Positions 11,325 to 23,668 of a stretch of 64,000 nucleotides of DNA are shown here, piece by piece; within the stretch, counting starts at the first letter, position 1; the number at the start of each line of letters is the position of its first letter. This DNA comes from Rutidosis leptorrhynchoides. Its lineage: Eukaryota > Streptophyta > Magnoliopsida > Asterales > Asteraceae. Made by a program: the position numbers and the translations under genes. A model generated the notes under the pieces. The model made no database searches and was not told the DNA's origin. It was given only the letters and a program-made list of their open reading frames with translations. The stretch covers positions 3,160,001-3,224,000 of the forward strand of contig NC_092335.1 of assembly GCF_046630445.1 (NCBI RefSeq), in the 5' to 3' direction.

Positions 11325-13526
11325 CTAAGTAGTTTGCATAGTCTGTAAATCATGGAATTTCATTATCTTCAATAGATATTCATCAGGAAAGTTGTCTTGT
11401 ATGGCTGATTCATTTAGAACTTCTAATTCAGGATTTTCAAGACGAGAAAGATGATCAGCGGCGAGATTTTCTGCTCCCTTTTTGTCTCGGATTTCAATAT
11501 CGAACTCTTGTAAGAGTAAAATCCAACGAATTAATCTTGGTTTGGCATCTTGTTTCGAAAATAGGTATCTAAGAGCAGAATGATCGGTATAGACCACCGT
11601 TTTAGCTAGAACGAGATATGAACGAAATTTGTCAAAAGCAAAGACAATAGCAAGGAGTTCTTTTTCAGTAGTTGTGTAATTTGTTTGTGCTCCTTGTAAC
11701 GTCTTACTAGCATAATAAATAGGTTGAAATCGTTTTTCAATCCTTTGTCCTAAAACGGCTCCCATTGCAAAATCACTTGCATCGCACATAAGTTCAAACG
11801 GTAAATTCCAATTTGGTGTTATCATGATCGGCGCATTAGTGAGTTTTTCTTTAAGAATATTAAAAGATTTGATACATTCATCTGAAAAGATGAATGGAGC
11901 ATCCTTTTCTAGGAGTTTATTCATAGGAGTGGCAATTTTAGAAAAATCTTTTATGAAACGTCGGTAAAAACCGGCATGCCCTAGAAAACTCCTAACTCCT
12001 CTAACATTTGTGGGATGTGGAAGTTTAGCAATTACATCTACTTTAGCTCTATCCACTTTAATTCCTTCCTTTGAGATTTTATGTCCAAGAACGATGCCTT
12101 CTTTAACCATGAAATGACATTTCTCCCAATTAAGAACTAGATTTGATTGTTCGCATCTAATAAGCATTCGTTCAAGATTAACTAAACTTGATTCAAATGT
12201 ATCACCGAAGACTGAAAAGTCATCCATGAAAACTTCCATGCATTCTTCTATCATGTCATGAAAAATCGCCATCATGCACCTTTGAAAGGTTGCAGGGGCG
12301 TTGCAAAGTCCAAATGGCATGCGTTTGTAAGCAAAAGTACCATAAGGGCACGTGAATGTGGTTTTCTCTTGGTCCTCGGGTGCTATTGGAATTTGAAAAT
12401 ATCCGAAAAAACCATCAAGAAAACAATAGTAACTATTTTCGGCTAATCTTTCCAACATTTGATCAATAAAAGGTAAGGGAAAGTGATCTTTTCTGGTGGC
12501 GTCATTTAATTTTCTATAATCAATACAAATACGCCATCCTGTTACAGTCCTAGTAGGAATAAGCTCATTTTTTTCATTTGTGATGACAGTCATGCCACCC
12601 TTCTTAGGCACGCATTGAACTGGGCTTACCCATGGACTATCAGAAATTGGATAAATTAAACCTGCATCTAGCAGTTTAATAATTTCTTTCTTAACAACAT
12701 CTTGCATATTAGGATTTAGTCTTCTTTGGCGTTGCACATACGTTTTATGACCTTCTTCCATAAGGATTTTATGTGTGCAATACGAAGGACTTATTCCTTT
12801 AATATCATTAATCTTCCATGCAATAGCTGGTTTATGAGCTTTTAACACAGAAATGAGTTGAGATTTTTCATTTTCAGTAAGAGAAGACGATATTATTACT
12901 GGTAATTCAGATTCACCATGTAAATAAGCATATTCCAAATGGTTTGGAAGTGGCTTTAACTCTAATGTCGGAGGTTCTTCTATCGATGATTTATATCGAT
13001 ATCTGTCTTCTTCTTTTAGCATTTGAATTTCTTCTGTTGTTGGTTCATATCCATCAGCCATAAGTGTAGCTAACATTTCAGTTTCATCAATTGGTTCAGT
13101 ACCTTCTCCTAAAGAACATTCTCCTATTCCTTGTAATTCTGGAAATTCTTCTAACAATTCTGCATGTGAATCTATAGTTTGAATATAATAACATGTATCA
13201 TCTGCAGATTGCGGTTGTTGCATGGCTCTATCAAATGAAAAGGTAACACTCGCATCCTCTATACTTAGGGTCAGTTTCTTACCAAACACGTCTATTATTG
13301 CTTTAGCCGTGTTTAAGAATGGTCTTCCTAATATGAGAGGTACTCGAGAATCTTCTTCCATGTCCAGGATAACAAAATCTACTGGAAATACTAACGTACC
13401 AACTTTAACTAGCATGTTCTCCATTATCCCTCTAGGATATTTTATTGATCTATCGGCTAGTTGTATACTTATTCTTGTTGGTTTCAATTCTCCAAGGTCT
13501 AGTTTAGCGTATAGTGAATACGGCAT
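11325..13526 (-). CDS. Athila protease C-part, reverse transcriptase and RNase H
   Basis: This is a 733-residue part of Athila pol. Residues 1-105 are the aspartic protease after its active site (LILGRPFL near residue 65). The reverse transcriptase spans about 230-500 and has the catalytic FMDDF at 433-437. RNase H starts near 575 with [13 protein letters not shown]. The true reading frame begins in gag. The catalytic DLG of the protease lies on the other side of the 8.2-kb insertion at 13548-21756. The RT frame ends early through a one-base shift near 11340, after which integrase continues in another frame. Otherwise the domain is intact, consistent with a fairly young element. Confidence 0.92.
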   Translation of the reverse strand: MPYSLYAKLDLGELKPTRISIQLADRSIKYPRGIMENMLVKVGTLVFPVDFVILDMEEDSRVPLILGRPFLNTAKAIIDVFGKKLTLSIEDASVTFSFDRAMQQPQSADDTCYYIQTIDSHAELLEEFPELQGIGECSLGEGTEPIDETEMLATLMADGYEPTTEEIQMLKEEDRYRYKSSIEEPPTLELKPLPNHLEYAYLHGESELPVIISSSLTENEKSQLISVLKAHKPAIAWKINDIKGISPSYCTHKILMEEGHKTYVQRQRRLNPNMQDVVKKEIIKLLDAGLIYPISDSPWVSPVQCVPKKGGMTVITNEKNELIPTRTVTGWRICIDYRKLNDATRKDHFPLPFIDQMLERLAENSYYCFLDGFFGYFQIPIAPEDQEKTTFTCPYGTFAYKRMPFGLCNAPATFQRCMMAIFHDMIEECMEVFMDDFSVFGDTFESSLVNLERMLIRCEQSNLVLNWEKCHFMVKEGIVLGHKISKEGIKVDRAKVDVIAKLPHPTNVRGVRSFLGHAGFYRRFIKDFSKIATPMNKLLEKDAPFIFSDECIKSFNILKEKLTNAPIMITPNWNLPFELMCDASDFAMGAVLGQRIEKRFQPIYYASKTLQGAQTNYTTTEKELLAIVFAFDKFRSYLVLAKTVVYTDHSALRYLFSKQDAKPRLIRWILLLQEFDIEIRDKKGAENLAADHLSRLENPELEVLNESAIQDNFPDEYLLKIMKFHDLQTMQTT

Positions 13527-13547
13527 TAGATTTATACTAGCACCTAA

Positions 13548-14520
13548 TGTGACGACCCGGAAATTTCTGACTAAATTTAAACTTTATCTTTATATTATTC
13601 TGACACGATAAGCAATGCTTGTTAAGTTAAATCTCAAGGATTTTAAACTATGTTTATACATTCATTTAAACCTCGACCAAATTCCAATGATTCACGAACC
13701 ATTAAATGAACATATATGAATATGTATGTATATGTGTATATGTTATAAATTGAAAATGTCAACAACGTATTTAAAAGTATAATGCTTTATATGAACGTAT
13801 TTGTTTCAATATGATTATCGACGAAATTAAAAAAAAATATATTAAATGATTGAATTATCAGAAACATTGAATTATGATTACAAGTCTCTGTTGAGAGGTC
13901 CACTATGATTTGAGAAATCTATTCCTCTTAACGATATTCGGAATAATTTGTAAAGCTATTTATAAATAAAAATAAAAAGTGTCATTTACGAAAGTTAGAC
14001 AAAAGCTAGTGGAGAATTGGTTTCCATAATATTCTATTAATCTATTTTCAAACGTACAAAAACGTTTTCAGTTTAAAAAGAACTTTATTATTAAAACGTA
14101 TATAACTTTTATAAATATCTAGAATCACTTTTGACAACTCATTACTTAACCAGTATAATAAATATAACGATATTTATATTTTATTTCATTAAATATATAT
14201 AACGATTTAAATTAATATTATATATATTTATACGCGTATTATACATACATAGTTTTTATACTTTTACTATACTTTAACTTTACCTTTACTTTACTTTTAC
14301 TTTACTTTAACTTTAATAATTCATACTTTAATAATTCACTTTAATAATTCATACTTTAATAATTCACTTTAATAATTCATACTTTAATAATTCACTTTAA
14401 TAATTCATACTTTAATAATTTACTTTAATAATTTAAAAATCTATTATAAATAGAATTCAATAGGTTTCATTATTTCATAGAAACTTGAAAATATATTTCT
14501 CTAAATTCTCTCAATCGATT

Positions 14521-14562
<42 letters not shown>

Positions 14563-16534
14563 CTCTGTATTATTTCAAGATATTATTAGTATACATAAAA
14601 TATTACGACGGAGTGATGTCCGAGTGATTTCAAAATAGTTTTTTGAATGAGTCAAAGCTAAGGAAATTATGGGTTATAGCTATGGAGGTGATGGGTATGG
14701 TTCATGGGTATGCTCGTGAGGTCAATCTAGTGTTTATCATCTCCGTTGCGTCTACGTACTTTCCTGCAATATTGAATCTCAATATTGATACGTGAGCACT
14801 CATAACTTAACTTTTATATATCAATAGCGTATCCCTGACTAGTGCTCGAGTATATAGGATTATGCATGCTTGTACATTCGATATTGTCCTTAGATAGGTT
14901 TGTTGAATCCTGAATTAGATACATATGATACTGAGATAGGGTATATGATATGCATGTCATTGGAAAGCTAGCGAAAAATTAAGAACTTTTCATTTAGATA
15001 TCGAATGGTTTCGATGAACGGATTTGAAGTTATAGTCAACTGAATTTTAGTATTATTATTAAAATGATTATTATTACTATCGTCGTTATTATTTTAATAG
15101 AAATATCATTGTTATTATAAAATATCATTATTACTATTATGTTAGTATTATCATTTTATCATAATAACATTTTTAGTAAATATAAATATTGTTATTTTTT
15201 TTTAGAATAATAATAATTATTATTACAAAATAATACAACTTTTACTTATTATTATTATGATCAATATTATTTTATCAAATAAATAGGGGATACAAAGATA
15301 TTTTTCACCACGCGTAATATAATTACATTAATAATACTTACCACTATAGTTTTAAGATATTAAGTGAACTTTATAAATTTTACTACTTAAGATATATAAA
15401 AGTATATTTTATCATATATAAACGTTAATATAAATTTTTATTAATAAATGACTTTTATTATTATAAAATCTAATAAATATATTTAAACATATAAAACGAC
15501 TATAGTTAAGTTATATAATAAACACGTATAAATTTTAGAAGTCATTTTGGGTCACGTTGACTTTTGTTGACTTTTGCATATTAGTCTCGAGCATTAAGAT
15601 TGTGGTACACTATGACTTGACCAAAAATTGTTAGACAAATATTGACCAACATATAAATATATATAATTAATATAGGTTCGTGAATTCGAGGCTAACCTTG
15701 CACTTGTTAAATGACGTTATATGTATTTTTACTACGAAATACAGTATGGTGAGTTTCATTTGCTCCCTTTTTAATTGCTTTTGCAATATATATTTTTGGG
15801 CTGAGAATACATGCGCTGTTTTATAAATGTTTTACGAAATAGGCACAAGTACTAAAACTAATTCTATGTGGGTTTAAACCAGAAATATACCCTTAGCTTG
15901 GTAACATTAAACTACTTGTCTATGTACGGTAGGCGCGAATCCTAAAGATAGATCTATTGGGCCTGACAAACCCCATCCTGACTATTGGATGCTTTAGTAC
16001 TTCGAGGTTATTTTAAACACACCTGATCTGGTGTACTTCAGAGGGTAAAACATGAACGTTAAGGCTTGTTACCGGGTGCCTACATCTTATAGAATACATT
16101 TATACACTTGCGAGTGTACATATATTTATAAACGGAAATCTTGTGGTCTATTAATATATTGAAATGATTGTTATGATAAACCTATGAACTCACCAACCTT
16201 TTGGTTGACACTTTAAAGCATGTTTATTCTCAGGTATTAAAGAAATCTTCCGCTGTGCATTAGCTCATTTTAAGGATATTACTTGGAGTCATTCATGGCA
16301 TATTTTGAAAGACGTTGCATTCGAGTCATTGAGTTCATCAAGATTATTATTATGTCAATTATAGTTGGATGTATTATGAAATGGTGTGCATGCCGTCAAC
16401 TTTCGTTGTAAAGAAAGTTTGTCTTTTAAAAATGAATGCAATGTTTGTAAAATGTATCATATAGAGGTCAAAATACCTCGCGATGTAATCAACTATTGTG
16501 AATCGTTTATAATGTATATGAACGGGTCCTTTCA
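13548..16534 (+). repeat. 5' LTR of the element in Athila protease
   Basis: It begins TGTGACGACCCGGAAATT and ends GGGTCCTTTCA, followed by the primer site. At 2987 bp it is longer than its partner, mainly through the AT tract at about 14524-14560 and one more unit in the tandem repeat at 14310-14427. A block around 15938-15985 (CGCGAATCCTAAAGATAGAT and following) is shared with the Tekay LTRs near 27000 and 46050. Confidence 0.96.
14310..14427 (+). repeat. Tandem repeat of a 14-15-mer in LTR
   Basis: Alternating units close to ACTTTAATAATTC and ATACTTTAATAATTC repeat several times. The partner LTR has the same array at about 19570-19676 with fewer units. Confidence 0.85.
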
Positions 16535-16536
16535 GT

Positions 16537-16548
16537 TGGTATCAGAGC
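16537..16548 (+). other. Primer-binding site, initiator tRNA-Met type
   Basis: TGGTATCAGAGC starts two bases after the LTR end at 16534. It is a perfect match to the usual plant Ty3/gypsy tRNA-Met site. Confidence 0.92.
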
Positions 16549-16939
16549 AGTGGTCTTAGCGAACCAGGTCTGCATTAGTGTGTCTAACTGATAGTCGTTA
16601 GGATGCATTAATGAGCCTGGACTTCGACCGTGTCTGCATGTCAAAAGTTTTGCTTATCATTTTTGTCGGAAATTGCCTGCTTATCATTCTTAGTCTAGAC
16701 ACGTCTTACTGCATTGATTGCATGAATAGTGTATAGACAAAATTCATATCTTAGCGTATCTACTAATCCATATCTTAGCGTATCTGTTACTGTAAACTTT
16801 GCCTGACATATCCCGTAATTTTCTCCGTAATCTATGAAATCTTTTGCGCTATATATATAGATATTCTATGTAATTAGAATACCACCCGATAGCCGAAAAA
16901 TCATTTCATATCGAAAAATTCTTTATTCAATCGAACGAA

Positions 16940-17364
16940 ATGGAATTCGTCATTATTTCAAGTCCCTCGAATTCCGATATGGAATCCCACTCAAGCTCCG
17001 AAAGCAGTGTGACCGGAATTGATCAACCAATTAGCCATCATCTATTATGAATGAATTGGGGATAGGTTCGTAGCCTCCTCAATAATTGGAGACAAGAAGA
17101 AGGTGATCCCTTCCATCCACCACATTGCCCTCTTGGCGATGAACCTGAAGCACTTACCAGCGAACCGGTCCGAAACACCATTTTCTCTCTCATTTTTAGA
17201 GTATCTCGTCACGATTATATATACTACATCAAATTCTAGATTTTATTTATCCGCTCGTCCGAACCGACAATCACCCCGGTGTAATAGAAGAAGTCAACGA
17301 GCTTCGCGCTCGAGTAGTGGCTTTAGAGAATATGGTGCAAGGGTTACAAACACCAACAAATAAC
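16940..17364 (+). pseudogene. Decayed leader ORF of non-autonomous element
   Basis: An ATG at 16940 opens a Ser-rich N-terminus, followed by SVTGIDQPISHHL, a TGA, then MNWG, a TAG and VRSLLNNW. In the minus-strand element (35051-35275) the same segment reads through with Trp codons at both stop positions, so these are nonsense changes in a once-open frame. Further on the frame gives PFHPPHCPLGDEPEAL and IFSLIFRVSRHDY. A later stretch, VIEEVNELRARVVALENMV, has a coiled-coil pattern. I do not recognise the protein; by position it corresponds to the acidic ORF at 27850. Confidence 0.6.
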
Positions 17365-17575
17365 GAAGTATTAATTCATAATTTCAATTTTATTGAATAA
17401 ATACTCCGTAAAAGTTATGTAATTTCTAAAGTCTTTAGGGATTATTCAGTTCTAGTTTCAACAGTAAATCAAATGAGTTTAATTTAATATTAACTCATTA
17501 AATCTATGTTACATCTGAAGAAAATATGCACATATATATTTTCATAAAGACTGTAATAAAATTCTGTTGTACAAA

Positions 17576-17644
17576 ATATTAATTGTGAATTTTTTTTTAA
17601 CGGGTAGGTAATACCCGAGAGATATATAAATTCACAATTAATAT
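17576..17644 (+). other. Nested inverted repeat containing an LTR-junction motif
   Basis: The 17-bp arms ATATTAATTGTGAATTT (17576-17592) and AAATTCACAATTAATAT (17628-17644) are exact reverse complements. Inside them CGGGTA-GGTAA-TACCCG (17601-17617) forms a second hairpin. TTAACGGGTAGGTA is also the sequence directly before the 3' LTR (18793-18807). Homologous motifs lie at 29477-29493 and, reversed, at 34935-34955. Confidence 0.85.
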
Positions 17645-18210
17645 ATTACATTTTTCGAATCTGATTAAGTAAATCATCAACTATACTTCCAAAATCTCAC
17701 AACAATATACATTCTTGTATAGAAATCAAAACAACCATTCTCACCCAAATTTGATTACGCATTCTGATTTTGACAAATCAAAATCCAAGTCATGCTGAGT
17801 TTCTAATGGGACATGACGATTCACAGACCATGCCGTCATCATGTTCCATGTTACACGACTCTTGTATTATATTTAATCTCTAAAAATATCAAGAATATAT
17901 TTTCTTGATGATTCGGTCTTTTCAGGGTATTCTGGTAAATTAATAAATCAAGATCGTGCCATTACCATTTCCTTCTTAGAACATTAACTATGTTCATTCT
18001 GAAATTCATATTTGCGAATACTGGACCATTACAAACGTTGCTTAATCGCAAGAAGAAGAAACGAAAGGACAAAACTCCCAAATAGAAATTGGAGTATAAA
18101 TCGCAGCAAATAGAAGGGAGCATTAACTGTGGATGTCAATGATTATAGAAGACAAAAGCAGGGGCTTTGAAATATAAGGGAAGATATAAAACCCAACAAC
18201 CACCCAAAAA

Positions 18211-18385
18211 TTATAAACCGTATATATCGATGCATATAGCAATATAAAGACACGACAGAACTAAAAAACACTATAAAACCGAGAGTATAGTAGAAGTAAA
18301 TAGATTCTTCCGGAGGCAGATGAAAAAAAAGAACGACAGATATGAAAGTGAGGAGTATATCGAGAATCAGTACTGGATGAAGCAT
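18211..18385 (-). pseudogene. Antisense small membrane protein gene, one-base frameshift copy
   Basis: This runs antisense to the element. The open frame starts at 18385 and continues to 18143 (80 residues), but comparison with 33279-33452 shows an extra T in a T-run near 18280. Without it the frame would end at 18211 after 57 codons, exactly as in the other copy. Features are the N-terminus MLHPVL, a hydrophobic segment, the strictly kept LPPEES and YFYY, then a second hydrophobic segment. A TATA box (ACTATAAATC, 18462-18470) lies about 80 bases upstream, at the same spacing as in the other copy. The function is unknown; two membrane helices are predicted by composition only. Confidence 0.7.
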
Positions 18386-18770
18386 ATTGACAAATACTTT
18401 AAAATATGAGTTGAGGGAGAAAGAATAGAAGGTGTGAGTTGTAAGGAAATGAAGGAGGTGGATTTATAGTGAAATACCCGACAGAGAAATCAAGATGGAT
18501 TATCGTATTAATTCAAAGAGAATCATAATCTCCTTAATCACCGAAGCATCAAATCCAACATAGATTACAAAGATTTTCTTTAAATTCGGAGATCAATTGT
18601 GATGACGTCAAAAGATATGACGAATCACTATAATCTTATTTCCTTCATTTACGATAACTTCCCTCATACGCTTTGAGTAATCGAATTATTTTATCCATAC
18701 TTCTCAGACATGATAAAACTTCATAATCGTCATAATAACATTCTCATTGTTAGCCATAACGACCTCTATC

Positions 18771-18807
18771 AAATTTCGGGGACGAAATTTCTTTAACGGG
18801 TAGGTAC
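18771..18807 (+). other. PPT region of the element in Athila protease
   Basis: AAATTTCG-GGGA-CGAAATTT forms an 8-bp hairpin, followed by CTTTAACGGGTAGGTAC directly before the LTR TG. The same arrangement precedes the LTRs at 43437 and, reversed, next to 32715. Confidence 0.8.
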
Positions 18808-21756
18808 TGTGACGACCCGGAAATTTCCGACTAAATTTAAAATTTATCTTTATATTATTCTGACACGATAAGCAATGCTTGTTAAGTTAAATCTCAAGGA
18901 TTTTAAACTATGTTTATACATTCATTTAAACCTCGACCAAATTCCAATGATTCACGAACCATTAAATGAACATATATGAATATGTATGTATATGTGTATA
19001 AGTTATAAATTGAAAATGTCAACAACGTATTTAAAAGTATAATGCTTTATATGAACGTATTTGTTTCAATATGATTATCGACGAAATTAAAAAAAATATA
19101 TTAAATGATTGAATTATCAGAAACATTGAATTATGATTACAAGTCTCTATTGAGAGGTCCACTATGATTTGAGAAATCTATTCCTCTTAACGATATTCGG
19201 AATAATTTGTAAAGCTATTTATAAATAAAAATAAAAAGTGTCATTTACGAAAGTTAGACAAAAGCTAGTGGAGAATTGGTTTCCATAATATTCTATTAAT
19301 CTATTTTCAAACGTACAAAAACGTTTTCAGTTTAAAAAGAACTTTATTATTAAAACGTATATAACTTTTATAAATATCTAGAATCACTTTTGACAACTCA
19401 TTACTTAACCAGTATAATAAATATAACGATATTTATATTTTATTTCATTAAATATATATAACGATCTAAATTAATATTATATATATTTATACGCGTATTA
19501 TACATACATAGTTTTTATACTTTTACTATACTTTAACTTTACCTTTACTTTACTTTTACTTTACTTTAACTTTAATAATTCATACTTTAATAATTCACTT
19601 TAATAATTCACTTTAATAATTCATACTTTAATAATTCACTTTAATAATTCATACTTTAATAATTTACTTTAATAATTCAAAAATCTATTATAAATAGAAT
19701 TCAATAGGTTTCATTATTTCATAAAAACTTGAAAATATATTTCTCTAAACTCTCTCAATCGATTTACATATATATATATATTTGCTCTGTATTATTTCAA
19801 GATATTATTAGTATACATAAAATATTACGACGGAGTGATGTCCGAGTGATTTCAAAATAGTTTTTTGAATGAGTCGAAGCTAAGGAAATTATGGGTTATA
19901 GCTATGGAGGTGATGGGTATGGTTCATGGGTATGCTCGTGAGGTCAATCTAGTGTTTATCATCTCCGTTGCGTCTACGTACTTTCCTGAAATATTGAATC
20001 TCAATATTGATACGTGAGCACTCATAACTTAACTTTTATATATCAATAGCATATCACTGACTAGTGCTCGAGTATATAGGATTATGCATGCTTGTACATT
20101 CGATATTGTCCTTAGATAGGTTTGTTGAATCCTGAATTAGATACATATGCTACTGAGATAGGGTATATGATATGCATGTCATTGGAAAGCTAGCGAAAAA
20201 TTAAGAACTTTTCATTTAGATATCGAATGGTTTCGATGAACGGATTTGAAGTTATAGTCAACTGAATTTTAGTATTATTGTTAAAATGATTATTATTACT
20301 ATCGTCGTTATTATTTTAATAGAAATATCATTGTTATTATAAAATATCATTATTACTATTATGTTAGTATTATCATTTTATCATAATAACATTTTTAGTA
20401 AATATAAATATTGTTATTTTTTTATAGAATAATAATAATTATTATTACAAAATAATACAACTTTTACTTATTATTATTATGATCAATATTATTTTATCAA
20501 ATAAATAGGGGATACAAAGATATTTTTCACCACGCGTAATATAATTACATTAATAATACTTACCACTATAGTTTTAAGACATTAAGTGAACTTTATAAAT
20601 TTTACTACTTAAGATATATAAAAGTATATTTTATCATATATAAACGTTAATATAAATTTTTATTAATAAATGACTTTTATTATTATAAAATCTAATAAAT
20701 ATATTTAAACATATAAAACGACTATAGTTAAGTTATATAATAAACACGTATAAATTTTAGAAGTCATTTTGGGTCACGTTGACTTTTGTTGACTTTTGCA
20801 TATTAGTCTCGAGCATTAGGATTGTGGTACACTATGACTTGACCAAAAATTGTTAGACAAATATTGACCAACATATAAATATATATAATTAATATAGGTT
20901 CGTGAATCCGAGGCCAACCTTGCACTTGTTAAATGACGTTATATGTATTTTTACTACGAAATACAGTATGGTGAGTTTCATTTGCTCCATTTTTAATTGC
21001 TTTTGCAATATATATTTTTGGGCTGAGAATACATGCGCTGTTTTATAAATGTTTTACGAAATAGGCACAAGTACTAAAACTAATTCTATGTGGGTTTAAA
21101 CCAGAAATATACCCTTAGCTTGGTAACATTAAACTACTTGTCTATGTACGGTAGGCGCGAATCCTAAAGATAGATCTATTGGGCCTGACAAACCCCATCC
21201 TGACTATTGGATGCTTTAGTACTTCGAGGTTATTTTAAACACACCTGATCTGGTGTACTTTAGAGGGTAAAACATGAACGTTAAGGCTTGTTACCGGGTG
21301 CCTACAACTTATAGAATACATTTATACACTTGCGAGTGTACATATATTTATAAACGGAAATCTTGTGGTCTATTAATATATTGAAATGATTGTTATGATA
21401 AACCTATGAGCTCACCAACCTTTTGGTTGACACTTTAAAGCATGTTTATTCTCAGGTATTAAAGAAATCTTCCGCTGTGCATTAGCTCATTTTAAGGATA
21501 TTACTTGGAGTCATTCATGGCATATTTTGAAAGACGTTGCATTCGAGTCATTGAGTTCATCAAGATTATTATTATGTCAATTATAGTTGGATGTATTATG
21601 AAATGGTGTGCATGCCGTCAACTTTCGTTGTAAAGAAAGTTTGTCTTTTAAAAACGAATGCAATGTTTGTAAAATGTATCATATAGAGGTCAAAATACCT
21701 CGCGATGTAATCAACTATTGTGAATCGTTTATAATGTATATGAACGGGTCCTTTCA
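18808..21756 (+). repeat. 3' LTR of the element in Athila protease
   Basis: A 2949-bp copy of 13548-16534 with only scattered substitutions and two simple-repeat length differences, indicating a recent insertion. No gene is supported within it. Confidence 0.96.
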
Positions 21757-21761
21757 CCTAA

Positions 21762-22400
21762 GTCTGCCAATGCTTCTATTGAACTAAGACTACCCAGAAA
21801 ACATGGAATTGTGAAACTTCCTGGATCTGATAATTTTTCTGGTATCTTATTCAACAGCACTGCAGAACAATTAGCATTCATAGTAACAGCCGAGAGTTCT
21901 TCCATTTTCTTTCTATTTGTGATTAGATCTTTCAGAAATTTAGCATATCTAGGCATTCCTGAAATCACATCAATGAAAGGAAGATTTACATTTATTTGTT
22001 TAAACATATCCAAGAATTTGGATTGCTCGGCTTCAAGTCTCTCTTTTCTCATTTTACTCGGGTAAGGAAGTGGTGGTTGGTATGGTTTAACATAAGGTTT
22101 AGCCTTAACTGTGTTATCTTCATTAACCTTTTCAACTACCGGTTCTTTTTCCTTATCTTGTTCAGGTTGTGGTTCTTGTGGAGTAGGAATAGCTTCATCA
22201 GAAATTACAGGTATTTCAAGTGGTTTAAGTATAATACCACTTCTTGTGGTAATGGCTTTAGCTATTTCATTTCGGGGGTTAGCATTTGTATCACTAGGTA
22301 GACTTCCCGGTTTTCTTTTACCTATTAACCTTGCTAGGTTACTTACTTCTTGTTCCAAATTTTGAATAGAAGCTTGTTGATTTCTAAATGCTTGAGCATT
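21762..22400 (-). CDS. Athila gag-pol linker and protease active site
   Basis: On the minus strand this continues the gag frame after a TAA near 22398-22400, where the surrounding reading suggests a Gln codon originally. It runs through a Pro/Glu/Lys-rich linker (AITTRSG; VKPYQPPLPYPS) to the protease start, SIEALADLG. The catalytic D-L-G is interrupted right there by the insertion: the following residues are encoded at 13542 and leftward. The open frame runs on artificially into the inserted LTR to 21729. One copy of the CCTAA duplication lies at 21757-21761. Confidence 0.85.
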
Positions 22401-23552
22401 TTATTCATTGGTTTGTTTCTGAGATGTGAAAAACTGCTTTTGAGATTCAACTAGCTTAGTCATAATATCTTCTAAATTTGGCTTTTTATCATCGGTTTGT
22501 GGTGGTTTGTTTTGAAAATTAGGTCTTTGCTGATTGTAAGTATTATTGGATACTTGTTGATTGCTAGGACCTTGTTGATTGTTGTATGGAACATTTCGGT
22601 TATAATTCTGGTTTTGATTGTAGTTTGGTCTTGGCGGTTGATAATTATTCTGATAATTATTTCCAGGCCTTTGGTTTATGTATGAAACATTCTCTCTTTG
22701 TTCCATTGTTAGTTCAATACTAAGACAATCTTTTGTCAAATGTGGTCCTCCACACTGCTCACAACTAATTCGTATTGAGTGTATATCCTTAGTCATCTTT
22801 TCCATTCGTCTCTCGACAGCATCTATCTTTGCAGAAATGGAATCTAAGTCATGGCTAGAATCGGCTCTAGCTGCTTTAGATGATCTAACGATATCTTTTT
22901 CTTGGTGCCACTCATGTGAGTAGGAAGCAGTGTTATCAATAATTTTATAAGCATCAGTTTCTGTTTTCTTCATAATGGAACCACCAGCTGCTATGTCTAT
23001 GTCTTTCCTTGTAGTGATGTCGCATCTTTGGTAGAATATTTGTACTATTTGACAGGTGTCTAAATCATGTTGCGAACATCCTCTCAATAACTTTCCAAAT
23101 CTGGTCCATGCCTCATATAGAGTTTCATTTGGTTTCTGTGTGAACGTAACAATTTCTCCTTGAAATCTTACGGCTTTAGATGCCGGAAAGAATTGTTTAA
23201 GAAATTTTTCAACTAAAATGTCCCATGTATCAATCGCCCCTTCAGGTAACGATTCCAACCAATCTTTGGCTTCTCCCTTTAAAGTCCAGAGAAATAACAT
23301 GAGATATATCTGTTCATCCTCTACTTCTCGAATTTTAAATAGAGTGCAGATTCTATTAAAGGTACGAAGATGTTCATTTGGATCTTCCTTCGGTGCACCA
23401 CTAAATTGGCATTGATTAGTCACCTTGTGTAGAATTTGTCCTTTGATTTCATAATCTGGCGCATTAATGTCAGGTTGAGTAATTGCTTGACCTTGGCCAG
23501 TGCGTTTAGCTCGCATTCGGTCTTCCATACTTAGAGGTTCCAGATTCTCCAT
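22401..23552 (-). CDS. Athila gag (capsid and nucleocapsid)
   Basis: A 383-residue frame with the retrotransposon gag domain (about residues 50-190; LKGEAKDWLESLPEGAI, YEAWTRFGKLLRGC) and a zinc knuckle C-x2-C-x3-H-x4-C in CEQCGGPHLTKDC near residue 265. An Asn/Gln-rich tail follows. It forms the particle and binds element RNA. The displayed Met is internal: gag probably begins at 23872, with a frameshift near 23690 separating the N-terminal piece. A premature TAA separates gag from the protease linker. Confidence 0.9.
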   Translation of the reverse strand: MENLEPLSMEDRMRAKRTGQGQAITQPDINAPDYEIKGQILHKVTNQCQFSGAPKEDPNEHLRTFNRICTLFKIREVEDEQIYLMLFLWTLKGEAKDWLESLPEGAIDTWDILVEKFLKQFFPASKAVRFQGEIVTFTQKPNETLYEAWTRFGKLLRGCSQHDLDTCQIVQIFYQRCDITTRKDIDIAAGGSIMKKTETDAYKIIDNTASYSHEWHQEKDIVRSSKAARADSSHDLDSISAKIDAVERRMEKMTKDIHSIRISCEQCGGPHLTKDCLSIELTMEQRENVSYINQRPGNNYQNNYQPPRPNYNQNQNYNRNVPYNNQQGPSNQQVSNNTYNQQRPNFQNKPPQTDDKKPNLEDIMTKLVESQKQFFTSQKQTNE

Positions 23553-23668
23553 GATTGAATTTGTTGAATCTGAATCACTAGAGGATTCTAATTTAATGGT
23601 TGGTTCCTCAACAATCTCTGTTTGAATGATTGGAGGTTCCGGAGGAAAGATTAATGGTTCAGGATCTA

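Larger units (their letters stand above)
13548..21756 (+). mobile_element. Non-autonomous Tekay-like LTR element (LARD-like) inside the Athila protease
   Basis: LTRs at 13548-16534 and 18808-21756 are nearly identical, and a 5-bp duplication CCTAA occurs at 13543-13547 and 21757-21761. The primer site is tRNA-Met type, and the internal part is only about 2.27 kb with no gag or pol. It does carry a decayed sense ORF (16940-17364), a nested hairpin (17576-17644) and an antisense membrane-protein gene (18211-18385). Long LTRs plus a short non-gag-pol interior fit the LARD description; the autonomous partner is probably a Tekay element like that at 24388. Confidence 0.93.

Noticed and set aside
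18143-18385. An 80-residue membrane protein as the native form
   Set aside because: The tail beyond the second helix is a frameshift product; the homologue at 33279-33452 fixes the length at 57 codons.
22497-23415. Plus-strand frames opposite Athila gag
   Set aside because: Antisense shadows with no domain; unlike the antisense gene at 33279 they have no conserved counterpart.
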